From assembly GCF_900106585.1 (NCBI RefSeq), contig NZ_FNWH01000006.1:1270502-1334501 (forward strand): a stretch of DNA of 64,000 nt, in the 5' to 3' direction. Shown one piece after another: positions 10,018-19,561 of this stretch (positions are counted from its first letter, which is position 1; the number at the start of each line of letters is the position of its first letter). The stretch is from Acidaminococcus timonensis. GTDB taxonomy: Bacteria > Bacillota > Negativicutes > Acidaminococcales > Acidaminococcaceae. The notes beneath the pieces were generated by a model. The model was not told where the DNA came from and ran no database searches. It saw only the letters and a list, made by a program, of their open reading frames with translations. Made by a program: the position numbers and the translations under genes.

Positions 10018-10392
10018 TTACAGCTCTTTCTGCAGAAAGATGGTCTTATGTTTTTTCCCCGGCAGCTGTTTTTCCCCAATGATGTGGAAACCCAGATGCA
10101 GATACATATCCTTCAGCCAGGGATGGGTATTGGCCGTCCCCAGGGTGACAAAAGGAGCCTTCAGCTGTTTCTTCAGCACTTCTTCCTCCACCCAAGAGAT
10201 GGCGCTGATCAGCCTGTCATTCTCGAACCACCCGTAGGTGGGCGTCTCCGCCAGCCACTTTTTCTCATCTTCCAGCGTGGCATCCATGGCCGAGAAAGAA
10301 ATGGGATACGGCCGGTCCATCTGGTAGCTGCGGTGGAGCACATGGTAGTACTCCGGCGCATCCTCCACGGTCAGTTGGCGCGCGTATGCCAT
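10018..10392 (-). CDS. Shortened GNAT-family acetyltransferase-like protein (124 aa)
   Basis: The N-terminal half looks like a GNAT opening (strand, helix, WFENDRLISAISWVEEEVLK near 55-74), and 83-103 resembles GNAT motif B (LGTANTHPWLKDMYLHLGF). The segment expected between them, with the acetyl-CoA pyrophosphate-binding R/Q-x-x-G-x-G/A loop, is absent, and the protein is some 30-40 residues shorter than usual. The reading frame is intact. Either an in-frame deletion has removed catalytic capacity or this is a divergent subfamily. The start at 10392 lies 77 bp from the divergent hydrolase start. Confidence 0.65.
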   Translation of the reverse strand: MAYARQLTVEDAPEYYHVLHRSYQMDRPYPISFSAMDATLEDEKKWLAETPTYGWFENDRLISAISWVEEEVLKKQLKAPFVTLGTANTHPWLKDMYLHLGFHIIGEKQLPGKKHKTIFLQKEL

Positions 10393-10469
10393 AAGCCCTC
10401 GCCCCCTTTCTTTTCCTTCCCATCTGTTCTATACTATATCCTGTGACTTTTGGAAAGGAACCTGAACCC

Positions 10470-11228
10470 ATGGAAAAATACATCGACATCAACAAAAACG
10501 GTCTCAGCGTCCGGTGCAAGCTGTTCTACCAGAAAGATTTCCGGAACATTCCCCACATGGTGATCTGTACCCACGGTTTCGGCGGCAACAAGGAAAACCA
10601 TTCTGCCGCCAAATTTGCCCAGCAGCTGATCAGCAAATACAAAGGGTATGGTGCCATTGTGTTCGACTGGCCCTGTCATGGCCAGGATGCCCGAAAGAAA
10701 CTGGTTCTGGAGGAATTCATGACCTATCTGACCCTGGTCATCGACTACTGCCGGGAAGAGCTCCATGCCCAGGACCTGTACAACTACTCGGTCAGTTTCG
10801 GTGCCTACCTGACCCTGAAATACATGGCAGAGATCGGCAATCCCTTCAAAAAGGTGGGACTCCGTTGCCCGGGCATCAACATGTACCAGCTCATGCTGAA
10901 CAACCTGTCGGAAGAAGATCTGGCCAAACTGAAAAAGGGCAAGGAAGTGTCCGTAGGCTACGAGCGGAAGATGAAATGCGACCAGCAGTTCCTGGACGAC
11001 CTGAAAAAAAGCGACATCCGCCAGTACGAATACTTCGACTGGGCGGATGATATGCTGATTCTCCATGGCACCAAGGACAAACTGGCTCCCATCGAGGATT
11101 CCCAAAAATTCGCCGAGGACAATGTGATCCAGTTCATTCCTGTAGAAAACGCCAATCACACGTTCTCAGACCCCAAAACCAGCGACTTTGCCGCTCACAC
11201 CATGGTGGAATTCTTCAAACCGGAATAG
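10470..11228 (+). CDS. Alpha/beta hydrolase (252 aa)
   Basis: Serine hydrolase of the alpha/beta fold. All triad positions are visible: Ser109 in the elbow SVSFGAY (an S-x-S-x-G variant of G-x-S-x-G), Asp in LILHGTKDKLAP (near 202) and His in ENANHTF (near 230). The oxyanion motif HGFGG is at 35-39. No signal peptide is present, so it is cytoplasmic. Substrate is unknown; the size and small cap domain resemble carboxylesterases or acyl hydrolases. I chose the ATG at 10470 because AAAGGA lies 10 nt upstream and the longer reading needs a GTG. It is followed by a repeat and a terminator split by an IS. Confidence 0.8.
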   Translation: MEKYIDINKNGLSVRCKLFYQKDFRNIPHMVICTHGFGGNKENHSAAKFAQQLISKYKGYGAIVFDWPCHGQDARKKLVLEEFMTYLTLVIDYCREELHAQDLYNYSVSFGAYLTLKYMAEIGNPFKKVGLRCPGINMYQLMLNNLSEEDLAKLKKGKEVSVGYERKMKCDQQFLDDLKKSDIRQYEYFDWADDMLILHGTKDKLAPIEDSQKFAEDNVIQFIPVENANHTFSDPKTSDFAAHTMVEFFKPE

Positions 11229-11293
11229 GAGCCGCAAAGCGGCTCAGTCACTAGTCATTAGTCACTAGCCGATGGAAACCAGCTGCGCTGGCA
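11229..11293 (+). repeat. Repeat type 1 copy between hydrolase and ftsY
   Basis: A hairpin (GAGCCGC with GCGGCTC) is followed by three GTCACTA-type heptamers and the GCCGATGGAAACCAGCTG motif with its palindrome. The usual second terminator follows but is interrupted by the IS. Confidence 0.7.
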
Positions 11294-11377
11294 AAAAAAA
11301 ATCAGGAGCTGTGAATGATGTGACCCCAAAAAGTTAGACCTTAGTAACGAGATGGTTTTTACCGTCTCGTTACTTTT

Positions 11378-12223
11378 TTATGCTGCCTGCAAGGAAAGCC
11401 TGTATTGAACAGGACTTTTCCAGCCCAGTTTTTCCTTGATTCTTTGCTCGTTATAGTATTTGATGTATCGTTCGATAGCGCCTTTTAATTCTTTGTAGCT
11501 GTAGTAGGTCACTCCGTAATATATTTCCTGCTTCAGTAAGCCGAAGAAGTTTTCCATTACAGCGTTATCATGACAGTTGCCTTTTCGAGACATGCTCTGA
11601 AAAATTCGTTCGTTTTTTAGTCTTTTGGTATAGAATTTCATTTGGTATGCCCAGCCCTGATCGGAGTGAAATGTTCTTCGATACGGACAATCAGCAGTAA
11701 TTTTGATTGCTTTGGCTTGAGCTTCCAGTATGCTGTTAGCCGAAGGATATTTGGCTATTCCATAGCTGATGATTTCATTATTGAACATGTCCAGGAAAGG
11801 ATCCAGATAAAGCTTGCGCAGAGTCAAATGTCCCTGTGAATCTGCTTCATAGTATTTGAATTCTGAAGTGTCGGTCGTAATCTTCTGGTGAGGGATATTC
11901 GTCTCAAAACGACGATGTATCCTATTTGGAGCAATGGTTCCTACCTTACCCTTATAGGAGCTGTATTTACGGCTCTTCCGGGTAAAAGATGTTACCTGAA
12001 GGCTCAGTTTCTGCATGATACGTTGAACTTTCTTCTTGTTCACGCAAATCCCTTGGTTCTTTAGCTCACCGGTCATGCGACGGTATCCATAATCTTTATG
12101 CTGGCTGCGGATTTCCTGTATTTTCTCCTCTACTTCCTGGTCTGGATTCTCGCGGTCAAACCGTTTCTGCCAGTACATATAGGTTGCTTTGGGCATTTGC
12201 GTATAGGAGAGAATGTCTTTCAA
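11378..12223 (-). CDS. IS3-family transposase OrfB, DDE integrase domain (281 aa)
   Basis: Catalytic subunit of the element. The DDE positions are visible: first Asp in TTDTSEFKYY (near 115), second in FHSDQGWAYQ (near 187), Glu in NAVMENFFGLLKQE (near 222). The N-terminus has the HTH_21 domain (KKVQRIMQKLSLQ, near 63-75). The annotated start is a TTG overlapping the OrfA stop (TTGA), in the -1 frame relative to OrfA. As in related IS3 members the functional product may be an OrfAB fusion made by -1 frameshifting, but I see no convincing slippery heptamer in the overlap. Confidence 0.9.
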   Translation of the reverse strand: MKDILSYTQMPKATYMYWQKRFDRENPDQEVEEKIQEIRSQHKDYGYRRMTGELKNQGICVNKKKVQRIMQKLSLQVTSFTRKSRKYSSYKGKVGTIAPNRIHRRFETNIPHQKITTDTSEFKYYEADSQGHLTLRKLYLDPFLDMFNNEIISYGIAKYPSANSILEAQAKAIKITADCPYRRTFHSDQGWAYQMKFYTKRLKNERIFQSMSRKGNCHDNAVMENFFGLLKQEIYYGVTYYSYKELKGAIERYIKYYNEQRIKEKLGWKSPVQYRLSLQAA

Positions 12224-12798
12224 CTTGAATGATCCTCGGAGACTGGAGATGATTTTCGCAACTCTCTCATTTTTGCTTCGTCCTCTAAACGCAGTCTCCT
12301 CAGTTCTTTTAAAAAAGCATTCTCTATTCGGAGTTTAAGGTTTTCATTCTCTAACTCCTGGACATGTTCCACACTGATGTTGACCATCGGTTGTTGAACC
12401 TGGGTATCTGTTTTTTTGGGTTTTGATTGGCTCAAAGTCTTTTTCCTACCTTTTTTATGTGACCGTAACGCATCCGGCCCCGCAATTTTAAATTCATTGA
12501 CCCATCTGGAAATCAATGACGGATTGTTGATTCCTACACGAATTGCCAATTCCTGATATGAGATTTCATTTGTTAAGTAAGACTCTACCACAGAAAGTTT
12601 TTCTTTGAAAGAGTATATTTTTTGAGAGCGAGATCTCTTCAGACCATTATCTCCAAATGCCTTGTAAGCAGCAGCCCACTTTAGCAGCTGGCTGCTACTT
12701 GCCATCCCATATTTACGTGAAATAGAAATACACCCTTTGTCACTGTTCAAGTATTCCAGTACTATTTTTTTCTTAAATTCATAGCTGTGTCTTGCCAT
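12220..12798 (-). CDS. IS3-family OrfA, helix-turn-helix protein (192 aa)
   Basis: DNA-binding subunit, long for an OrfA, with two successive HTH units (residues about 5-50 and 60-105) as in the IS150-like subgroup. A charged C-terminal leucine-zipper-like helix (near 145-180) probably serves multimerisation. I chose the ATG at 12798 (MARHSYEFKKK); the longer reading starts at a TTG inside the inverted repeat. There is no strong ribosome site, which is common for IS genes. Confidence 0.88.
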   Translation of the reverse strand: MARHSYEFKKKIVLEYLNSDKGCISISRKYGMASSSQLLKWAAAYKAFGDNGLKRSRSQKIYSFKEKLSVVESYLTNEISYQELAIRVGINNPSLISRWVNEFKIAGPDALRSHKKGRKKTLSQSKPKKTDTQVQQPMVNISVEHVQELENENLKLRIENAFLKELRRLRLEDEAKMRELRKSSPVSEDHSS

Positions 12799-12879
12799 AA
12801 AAAAACTAACCCCCAATTGTTAGATTTTTGGTCTAACAATTGGGGGTCAGCTCAGAATACTTTTTCACAGCTCCCTTTT

Positions 12880-13800
12880 TTATGCCTTTTTCGTTGCAAA
12901 CAAAGCTTCCACAAACTGCTGGGGGTCGAAGGGGCGAAAGTCCATCATCCCTTCACCGATGCCGATCCACTTCACATCCAGCCCCAGTTCCTCCTTGATG
13001 GCGATGACCACGCCTCCCTTGGCCGTGCCGTCCAGCTTGGTCAGCACCACCCCGGTGACATGGGCCGTCTCCAGAAAGATTTTCGCCTGGCTGATGGCAT
13101 TCTGGCCCGTGGTGGCATCCAGTACCAGCAGTGTCTCGTGGGGTCCGTCAGGGATTTCCTTCCGGATGACCCGATAGATTTTTTCCAGCTCGTTCATCAG
13201 ATTGGTCTTGTTGTGGAGCCGGCCCGCCGTATCCACAAACAACACATCCGCATTCCGGGCAATGGCGGCCTTCACGCCGTCGTACACAACCGCGGCCGGG
13301 TCCGCCCCATCCCCGTGGGCGATTACATCCACCTGGGCCCGTTTGCCCCAGATCTGAAGCTGCTCCGTGGCTCCGGCCCGGAAGGTATCGGCGGCGCACA
13401 TCATCACCTTGTAGCCCATGAGCCGGTAATAATTGCTCAGCTTGCCGATGGTGGTGGTCTTGCCCACCCCGTTCACCCCCACCACCAGGACGATGGAAGG
13501 ATGGCCCTTGAAGCGCATCCGGGGACCGGTGGTCTTCAACAGGTCTGCAATATAATTTTTGATGAAAGGCAGGGCTTCCGCCGGACTCTTGATCTGCCGG
13601 GTGGCAGCGGCCTTGCGCAGGGCGGCCATGATCTTTTCCGTGGTCTTGATGCCCACGTCCCCGGCCACCAGGATCATCTCCAGCTCATCCATGAAGTCGT
13701 CGTCCAGCTCCACGCTGGCGCCCACCAGGTCTTCCATCCGTTCCGTAAAGTTCTGCCGGGTCTTGCTCAGCCCGTCTTTCAGTTGTTCCAAGAAACTCAT
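12880..13800 (-). CDS. ftsY: Signal recognition particle receptor FtsY (306 aa)
   Basis: SRP-type GTPase that docks the SRP-ribosome complex at the membrane. Short N domain (1-95) and complete G domain: G1 GVNGVGKTT at 108-116, [10 protein letters not shown] (near 150), [12 protein letters not shown] (near 200), [10 protein letters not shown] (near 262) and the terminal [11 protein letters not shown]. It lacks the long acidic A domain of E. coli, as in most Firmicutes. Start and smc stop overlap by four bases (ATGA), so translation is probably coupled. It is the last gene of lspA-rluD-pyrR-smc-ftsY. Its terminator has been broken by the IS next door. Confidence 0.97.
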   Translation of the reverse strand: MSFLEQLKDGLSKTRQNFTERMEDLVGASVELDDDFMDELEMILVAGDVGIKTTEKIMAALRKAAATRQIKSPAEALPFIKNYIADLLKTTGPRMRFKGHPSIVLVVGVNGVGKTTTIGKLSNYYRLMGYKVMMCAADTFRAGATEQLQIWGKRAQVDVIAHGDGADPAAVVYDGVKAAIARNADVLFVDTAGRLHNKTNLMNELEKIYRVIRKEIPDGPHETLLVLDATTGQNAISQAKIFLETAHVTGVVLTKLDGTAKGGVVIAIKEELGLDVKWIGIGEGMMDFRPFDPQQFVEALFATKKA

Positions 13801-16800
13801 GATTGGGGTACCTCCGATAATTTCACTGACAGAATCCGGGAAACGCCGGATTCTTCCATGGTGACCCCGTGGAGCACATCTGCGGCTTCCATGGTGCCTT
13901 TCCGGTGCGTAATCACGATGAACTGGGTTTTCTTCCCATACGCTTTCAGGAATTGGGCGAACCGGTCGATGTTGGTCTCGTCCAGCGGGGCATCGATTTC
14001 ATCCAGGATCACAAAAGGTGCCGGCTGATAGGTCAGCAGGGCAAACAGCAGGGCAATGACGGTGAGAGCCCGTTCCCCACCGGAAAACAGGGACAGGTTC
14101 CGCATCTTCTTGCCCGGAGGCTGCACCTCGATCTCGATGCCGCTGTCCAGGATGGCATGGTCATCCTGAATCCGCAGCCGGGCCCGGCCGCCGCCGAACA
14201 GTTTGGCATAGCAGTCGCTGAAATACCCGTTGATTTGATCGAATGCCTCCCGAAACCGCCGGGTCATGTCGGTGTTGATGCCGCTGATCACGGTTTCCAG
14301 CCGGGCCTTGGCCTGGGTCATGTCTTCGTACTGCCGGTGCAGGAAGTCATACCGCTGTCTGGCAGCCTGGAATTCCTCCTCTGCTGCCTGGTTCACAGGC
14401 CCCAGGGCCTCCAGTTCCCGGGTGGCCGTACTTTCCAGCCGTTTCAGTTCCCCATCCGGGGTTTCCCGGGGCAGGGCTTCGCTTCGGGCCGCGTCTTCCG
14501 TGAGCCCGTAGCTCTCCTCCAGCTGTTGCCGGCTGTGTTCCAGTTCTGCCGTCTTCTTCACCTGTTCCAGGTCGGTGTTGTGGAGCCGCTGCTGCACGCT
14601 GCCTTCCTGCCCTTTCAGGATCAGTTTCTGCTGGGTCAGCTGCTGCCGTTTTTCCTGGAGGGCTTCCCGGTCTGCCAGGTATTTCTGCCGGGTCTCGTCC
14701 GAGCCGGCCAGAGCCTGTTCCAGGGTTTCCAGTCTGCTGGAAAGGTCCTCAAGCTCCTGCCGGCTCCGAGTGATGGCCGCTTCCTGTTTGGCAGTCTGGG
14801 CCTCGCCCTCGGTGATTTCCTGCTGGGTCTTCTGCCCCAGCTGGTCAATGGACTGGATGCGGGTATCCAGGGCTTCCAGCTGGCTTTTGCCGGCATTCAC
14901 CCCAATCAGGGCATCCTGGTATTTCCGGGTGGCGGTGTCCAGCTGCTGGCGCTGTTCCACCAGCCCCTCGCTCAGAGCCTGGGAAGCTTTCTGGCCTTCC
15001 AGGTCGTCCTGTTCCATCTGTTCGACTTTCGGCACCAGTTCCTTGATTTCCTGCTGCCGGGCCAGGAAGTCGTCCAGCACCTGTCTCTTTTCAGCCAGGA
15101 GCAGTTCCAGGTTCTCCTGCTGCTGCTTCTGCTGGGCTTCCTGCTGCTGGACCCGGGCAGCCGCCCCGGCCTTCTCCACTTCGATCTGCTGGAGGGCGGT
15201 CAGGCACTGCTGCCGCTTTTCCTTCTGCTCCCGTCCCTTTTGGGTCAGCTCCTCCAGCTGCTGCTGCAGGGTCTGGCACTCTCTGGCCAGGGTTTCGCTT
15301 TCTTCCGTCAGATGGCGGATTTCCTGCTTCCGGGAAAGGAAGCTCTTGCCCGGCTGTTTCTGGCCGCCGCTCAGGCTGCCGCCGGCGTAGATCACATCCC
15401 CGTCCAGGGTCACGATCCGCACCCGCATATCGGCCTTCCGGGCCGCTGCCATGGCATGGTCCAGATTGTCGGCCACCAGCACCTGCCCCAGCAGGAACTG
15501 GACCGCCGTATGGAGCTGCGGGTCCGCCTGCACCAGGTCGGCTGCAACGCCGATGATGCCGGGGCACCCCAGGGCTGCTTTTTCCCGTACCCCCAGCGGC
15601 CGGGGACGCAGGGTATCCAGGGGCAGGAAGGTGGCTCTTCCCCCCTGGTTCTTCTTCAAATATCCGATGGCCTCCTGGGCCGCCCGGGCATCCTTTGTGA
15701 TGATGTTCTGCAGGGCGCCGCCCAGAGCCGTCTCCAACGCCGTCACATAGGTGTCGTCCACGGTGAACAGTTCGGCCACCACGCCGCAGATCCGTTCCTT
15801 CCACTGGGTCCGGGCGTTCAGAACGCTGCGCACCCCCCGGCTGAAGCCTTCGTGTTCCCGCTCCATGACAGAAAGCACCTGGAGCCGGGCCTTTTTCTGG
15901 TTCTGAGTCCGCTGGTGCTGCTGCAGCTGTGCTTCCAGTTCCCGGTACGCATGGACGCTCTCTTCCAACAGGGCACTGGCCCTGGCGGCCTGTTCCTCCA
16001 GCCGCTGTCTCCGGTCCGCCAGTCCGCTCAGGGCGTCCTGTTCTCCGGTCAGGGCCTTCCGGGTGTCCGCCAGCGCCGTCTCTGCCTCATTGACCTTTTC
16101 CTTCAGGGATTCCTGCTGCCGGTGTAGCCGGTCCTGTTCCTGACGCAGGCTGCTCAGCCTGTTCCGGGTCATGACCAGGGTCTGCATGCTGGAAAAAGCC
16201 TGCTCCCGATATGTTTTCAATTTTTCTTCTGCGTCCCGGACGATTCCCGTCAGGGTCTCCTTGTCCGCAGCCGCTTTTTCCAGCACCTTTTGGGCATGGT
16301 ACTGGTTCGCTTCCAGTTTGTCATACTCCGCCGTCACCAGCTGGAGGTTCTCCTGGTTCTGCGCCAGTTCGGCCGTAAGCCGTTCCCTGGCCCTGGCCAG
16401 CTGGTCCATGCGGTTGCGGCTCTGACCGATCCGTTCCCGGAGTACAGCCTGTTTGCTGCGGTAGCCCGCCGCCTCTTTCTCCTGGGCCAGGATGCCTTCC
16501 TGGTACGTGCTGTACTCTGCTTCCTGCTGCTGCCGCCGGGTTTCCAGTTTCCCTGCCTGGGTTTCCAGCGCGGCATTCAGTTCCGCCAGCTTTTCCAGCT
16601 GCTGCTGCAGGGAATCCAGGTCCCTTGCCAGTCTGGCTTTATCCTGCTCCAGGGCGGCCAGCCGGCGCAGCAACCGGGTCACCTTCACCTGGCGCAACCG
16701 GGCCGCCAGTCCCTTATACTGCCGGGCCTTTTCCGCCGCAGCCTCCAGGGGTTCCAGCTGGTTTTCAATTTCACACTGGATGTCGTGGATCCGCAGCAGA

Positions 16801-17360
16801 TTGGCCTGGGTATCGTCCAGCTTCCGCAGGGCTTCCTTCTTCCGCAGCCGGTACCTGGCAATCCCTGCCGCTTCTTCGAAAATGGCCCGGCGGTCTTCCG
16901 GCCGGCTGTTCAGGATCTCGTCGATTTTGTTCTGCCCGATGATGGACAGAGACCCTCTCCCCAGCCCTGTATCGGCCAGAAGCGCCACCACATCCTTCAG
17001 GCGGCAGTTTTTCTGATTGATGGCATATTCACTGTCGCCGCTGCGGTACACCCGGCGCTGGAGACAGACTTCGTCGAAATCCACCGGCAGGGTATGGTCC
17101 GTATTGTCAAAGGTCAGGGACACTTCCGCCATGCCCATGGGACGCCGCCCGCTGCTGCCGGCGAAGATCACATCCTCCATTTTGGTGCCCCGCAGGTATT
17201 TGACGCTCTGTTCCCCCATGACCCAGCGAATGGCGTCGGAGATGTTGCTCTTGCCACTGCCGTTGGGGCCTACGATGGCTGTGATGCCCGGTTCGAACTG
17301 AATTTCCACCTGATCGGCGAAAGATTTAAAGCCATGGGCTTGAAAGCTTTTTAAACGCAC
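13797..17360 (-). CDS. smc: Chromosome partition protein Smc (1187 aa)
   Basis: Full-length SMC ATPase that loads onto and organises the chromosome with ScpAB. Order of parts: Walker A GPNGSGKS at 31-38, N-terminal coiled coil (about 165-500), hinge (about 500-660, Gly-rich GGALQNIITKDARAAQ near 547), returning coiled coil, then C-terminal signature LFSGGERAL and Walker B VILDEIDAPLDETN (last 110 residues). The length matches bacterial Smc. Heavy Gln/Glu codon use in the coils produces long antisense open frames that are not genes. smc next to ftsY is common in Firmicutes. scpA and scpB are not in the window. Confidence 0.97.
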   Translation of the reverse strand: MRLKSFQAHGFKSFADQVEIQFEPGITAIVGPNGSGKSNISDAIRWVMGEQSVKYLRGTKMEDVIFAGSSGRRPMGMAEVSLTFDNTDHTLPVDFDEVCLQRRVYRSGDSEYAINQKNCRLKDVVALLADTGLGRGSLSIIGQNKIDEILNSRPEDRRAIFEEAAGIARYRLRKKEALRKLDDTQANLLRIHDIQCEIENQLEPLEAAAEKARQYKGLAARLRQVKVTRLLRRLAALEQDKARLARDLDSLQQQLEKLAELNAALETQAGKLETRRQQQEAEYSTYQEGILAQEKEAAGYRSKQAVLRERIGQSRNRMDQLARARERLTAELAQNQENLQLVTAEYDKLEANQYHAQKVLEKAAADKETLTGIVRDAEEKLKTYREQAFSSMQTLVMTRNRLSSLRQEQDRLHRQQESLKEKVNEAETALADTRKALTGEQDALSGLADRRQRLEEQAARASALLEESVHAYRELEAQLQQHQRTQNQKKARLQVLSVMEREHEGFSRGVRSVLNARTQWKERICGVVAELFTVDDTYVTALETALGGALQNIITKDARAAQEAIGYLKKNQGGRATFLPLDTLRPRPLGVREKAALGCPGIIGVAADLVQADPQLHTAVQFLLGQVLVADNLDHAMAAARKADMRVRIVTLDGDVIYAGGSLSGGQKQPGKSFLSRKQEIRHLTEESETLARECQTLQQQLEELTQKGREQKEKRQQCLTALQQIEVEKAGAAARVQQQEAQQKQQQENLELLLAEKRQVLDDFLARQQEIKELVPKVEQMEQDDLEGQKASQALSEGLVEQRQQLDTATRKYQDALIGVNAGKSQLEALDTRIQSIDQLGQKTQQEITEGEAQTAKQEAAITRSRQELEDLSSRLETLEQALAGSDETRQKYLADREALQEKRQQLTQQKLILKGQEGSVQQRLHNTDLEQVKKTAELEHSRQQLEESYGLTEDAARSEALPRETPDGELKRLESTATRELEALGPVNQAAEEEFQAARQRYDFLHRQYEDMTQAKARLETVISGINTDMTRRFREAFDQINGYFSDCYAKLFGGGRARLRIQDDHAILDSGIEIEVQPPGKKMRNLSLFSGGERALTVIALLFALLTYQPAPFVILDEIDAPLDETNIDRFAQFLKAYGKKTQFIVITHRKGTMEAADVLHGVTMEESGVSRILSVKLSEVPQS

Positions 17361-17372
17361 AGTCGTTCCTTC

Positions 17373-17936
<564 letters not shown>

Positions 17937-17939
17937 TTA

Positions 17940-18920
17940 TCAGTGGAACTGCCCGTTGCGGAGACGGGTCAGGATGGTTTGCATATCGTCCGGAATGGGA
18001 GCCGTAAAAGTCAGCTGCTCCCCCGTCCGGGGATGACGGAAAGTCAGGGTCCAGGAATGGAGGGCCTGTCCGTTGATGGAAAAACAGGTTTTCTGCGGGG
18101 CGTATTTGGGATCCCCCACCAGGGGATGGCCAAGGTAGGTCATGTGCACCCGGATCTGGTGGGTCCGGCCGGTGAGCAGCCTGCAGCGCACCACCGTAAA
18201 TTTGCCATAGCGCTCCAGCACCTCATAATCCGTGGCCGCCCAGCGTCCTCCGCTGGGGACCACCGCCATCTTCTTCCGGTCTCTGGGATCCCGGTCCAGC
18301 TGGGTCTCGATATGGCCATGGTCCTCTTTCAGGTTGCCCCGTACTATGGCCAGATAGGTCCGTTTGGCCTCTTTCTTCTGGATCTGCTCCGCCAGGGAAA
18401 GATGGGCCTGGTCATTTTTGGCACAGATCATCACGCCGCTGGTATCCTTGTCCAGCCGATGGACGATTCCCGGGCGGATCACCCCGTTGATGCCGGACAG
18501 GTCATGGCAGTGGTACAGCAGAGCATTCACCAGGGTCCCGTCCGGATTCCCTGCCGCCGGGTGCACCACCATGCCCCGGGGCTTGTTCACCACGATTACA
18601 TCCTCATCTTCATAGAGGATGTCCAGAGGGATATCCTGGGGCCTGGCCTCCAGGGTCACCGGAGGCAGGACCTTCACCCGGAAGGAATCTCCGGCTTTCA
18701 CCTTGTAATTGGCCTTCACCGGTTTCCCCTTACGGGTGATGAGGCCCTGCTCCAGGTCGTGCTGCACATTGGAGCGGGTGCAGGAAAGGCGGCCGGCCAG
18801 GAATACATCCGCCCGGGTCCCCGCTTCCTCAGCGGTGGCCGGTTCCGTGGTGATCAGGCGTTCTCCGGCTTCTTCTCCGAGGCCTGCCTCTTCCCGGATT
18901 CGTTCGTCATCATGCTCCAT
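17940..18920 (-). CDS. rluD: RluD-type 23S rRNA pseudouridine synthase (326 aa)
   Basis: RluA/RluD family. S4 RNA-binding domain at about 35-85, then the catalytic domain with the signature HRLDKDTSG at 154-162; Asp157 is the nucleophile. LLTGRTHQIRVH (near 230) and GDPKY complete the motif set. Which uridines it modifies cannot be told from sequence; lspA-linked homologues are usually labelled RluD. I chose the ATG at 18920 (GGAGGAG about 13 nt upstream) over an upstream TTG. The first 67 bp overlap the 3' end of lspA in another frame, indicating tight coupling. Confidence 0.92.
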   Translation of the reverse strand: MEHDDERIREEAGLGEEAGERLITTEPATAEEAGTRADVFLAGRLSCTRSNVQHDLEQGLITRKGKPVKANYKVKAGDSFRVKVLPPVTLEARPQDIPLDILYEDEDVIVVNKPRGMVVHPAAGNPDGTLVNALLYHCHDLSGINGVIRPGIVHRLDKDTSGVMICAKNDQAHLSLAEQIQKKEAKRTYLAIVRGNLKEDHGHIETQLDRDPRDRKKMAVVPSGGRWAATDYEVLERYGKFTVVRCRLLTGRTHQIRVHMTYLGHPLVGDPKYAPQKTCFSINGQALHSWTLTFRHPRTGEQLTFTAPIPDDMQTILTRLRNGQFH

Positions 18921-19321
18921 AGGATCAGTCCCACTCCTCCACAAATACAGATATCCGCCACGTTGAATACGGGCCAGAAATGAAAATCTATGAAATCAAT
19001 TACAAGCCCGGTGGCAATCCGGTCGATCAGGTTGCCCAGGGCCCCGCCCAGGAACAGGGCCGTGCCCAGACGGGCTTTGGGGCCTTCCCGGCGGATATGA
19101 TCCCGCAACAGGAAAATAGCCACCAGGGCCACCAGGGTTATGACCACGAAAAACAGCCGTTTGTGTTCCAGCAGCCCAAAGGCAGCGCCGGGATTCAGCA
19201 CATAGGTACAACTTACCAGACCCGGGATCACCGGGAAACTCATGCCCGGTTCCATGGTCTGGGTAATCAACAATTTGGTGATCCGGTCCAGCAGGACCAC
19301 ACCCGCAATCAAGGGCAGCAT
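18854..19321 (-). CDS. lspA: Lipoprotein signal peptidase II (155 aa)
   Basis: Membrane aspartyl protease that removes signal peptides from prolipoproteins such as MetQ and PhnD in this window. Four membrane segments are visible (near 3-20, 55-72, 84-98, 120-136). Catalytic aspartates are Asp100 in GNLIDRI and Asp123 in FNVADICI. The Lys-rich tail (138-155) is cytosolic. The ATG at 19321 has AAGGAG 13 nt upstream; TTG codons further up are possible starts. It begins only about 40 nt after the end of the probable 6S RNA, so some transcription may read through. Confidence 0.93.
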   Translation of the reverse strand: MLPLIAGVVLLDRITKLLITQTMEPGMSFPVIPGLVSCTYVLNPGAAFGLLEHKRLFFVVITLVALVAIFLLRDHIRREGPKARLGTALFLGGALGNLIDRIATGLVIDFIDFHFWPVFNVADICICGGVGLILWSMMTNESGKRQASEKKPENA

Positions 19322-19359
19322 AAAAATCAATCGGCTCCTTTTCGGCAATTTGGCTAAAA

Positions 19360-19555
19360 AAAAGAAAGAGCCCTACAATGCCGTACCAATTCCGAGTTTT
19401 GAACCTGCCTAAGCAGGTGGGTGCCCTCCCTGTCGTATCTAATGTCCCCTCGAAAGGGCATATTATCAACGGCCGGAGTTCACGGGCTCCCTTATAGAGA
19501 GTGTTGGCTCAAAACATATGGAATTCGACTCGCACATCGGAGGGTTGCTCTTTAT
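19360..19555 (-). ncRNA. ssrS: Probable 6S RNA
   Basis: Transcript of about 195 nt defined by a strong promoter directly upstream and a T-rich end. 5' and 3' ends pair: AAAGAGC..CCCT at the start with AGGGCTCTTT at the end, then CGATGTGC with a GGCATTG-type strand and AATTCC with GGAATT. This long closing stem encloses an open central region (around TTTTGAGCCAACACTC and CCGTTGATAATATG) and an inner stem (CCCTTTCGAGGG; ACCTGCTTAGGCAGGT). That is the 6S layout, an RNA that binds sigma70 RNA polymerase by mimicking an open promoter. The identification rests on structure and size, not a database hit. Confidence 0.6.
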
Positions 19556-19561
19556 GGTTTT

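Larger units (their letters stand above)
11316..12854 (-). mobile_element. IS3-family insertion sequence, 1,539 bp
   Basis: Ends are imperfect 25-bp inverted repeats (about 20 of 25 match), both starting TGA and containing TGACCCC and GTTAGACC. A 3-bp direct repeat GAA flanks the element (11313-11315 and 12855-12857), matching the 3-bp duplication usual for several IS3 groups. It carries an upstream HTH orf and a DDE transposase orf on the minus strand. Base composition is clearly lower in G+C than the neighbours, indicating recent arrival. Confidence 0.9.
11304..12880. terminator. Intrinsic terminator split by an IS insertion
   Basis: The left arm AGGAGCTGTGAA (11304-11315) and the right arm TTCACAGCTCC with a T-run (12865-12880) form a perfect terminator of the local TGTGAA...TTCACA type once the IS is removed. 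It would have served the convergent hydrolase and ftsY genes. The arms are now 1.5 kb apart, so it is probably inactive. Confidence 0.75.

Noticed and set aside
13869-16127. A 752-codon plus-strand frame inside smc
   Set aside because: Antisense to the Smc coiled coil. Leu/Gln-rich translation mirrors Gln/Glu codons; no ribosome site or promoter.
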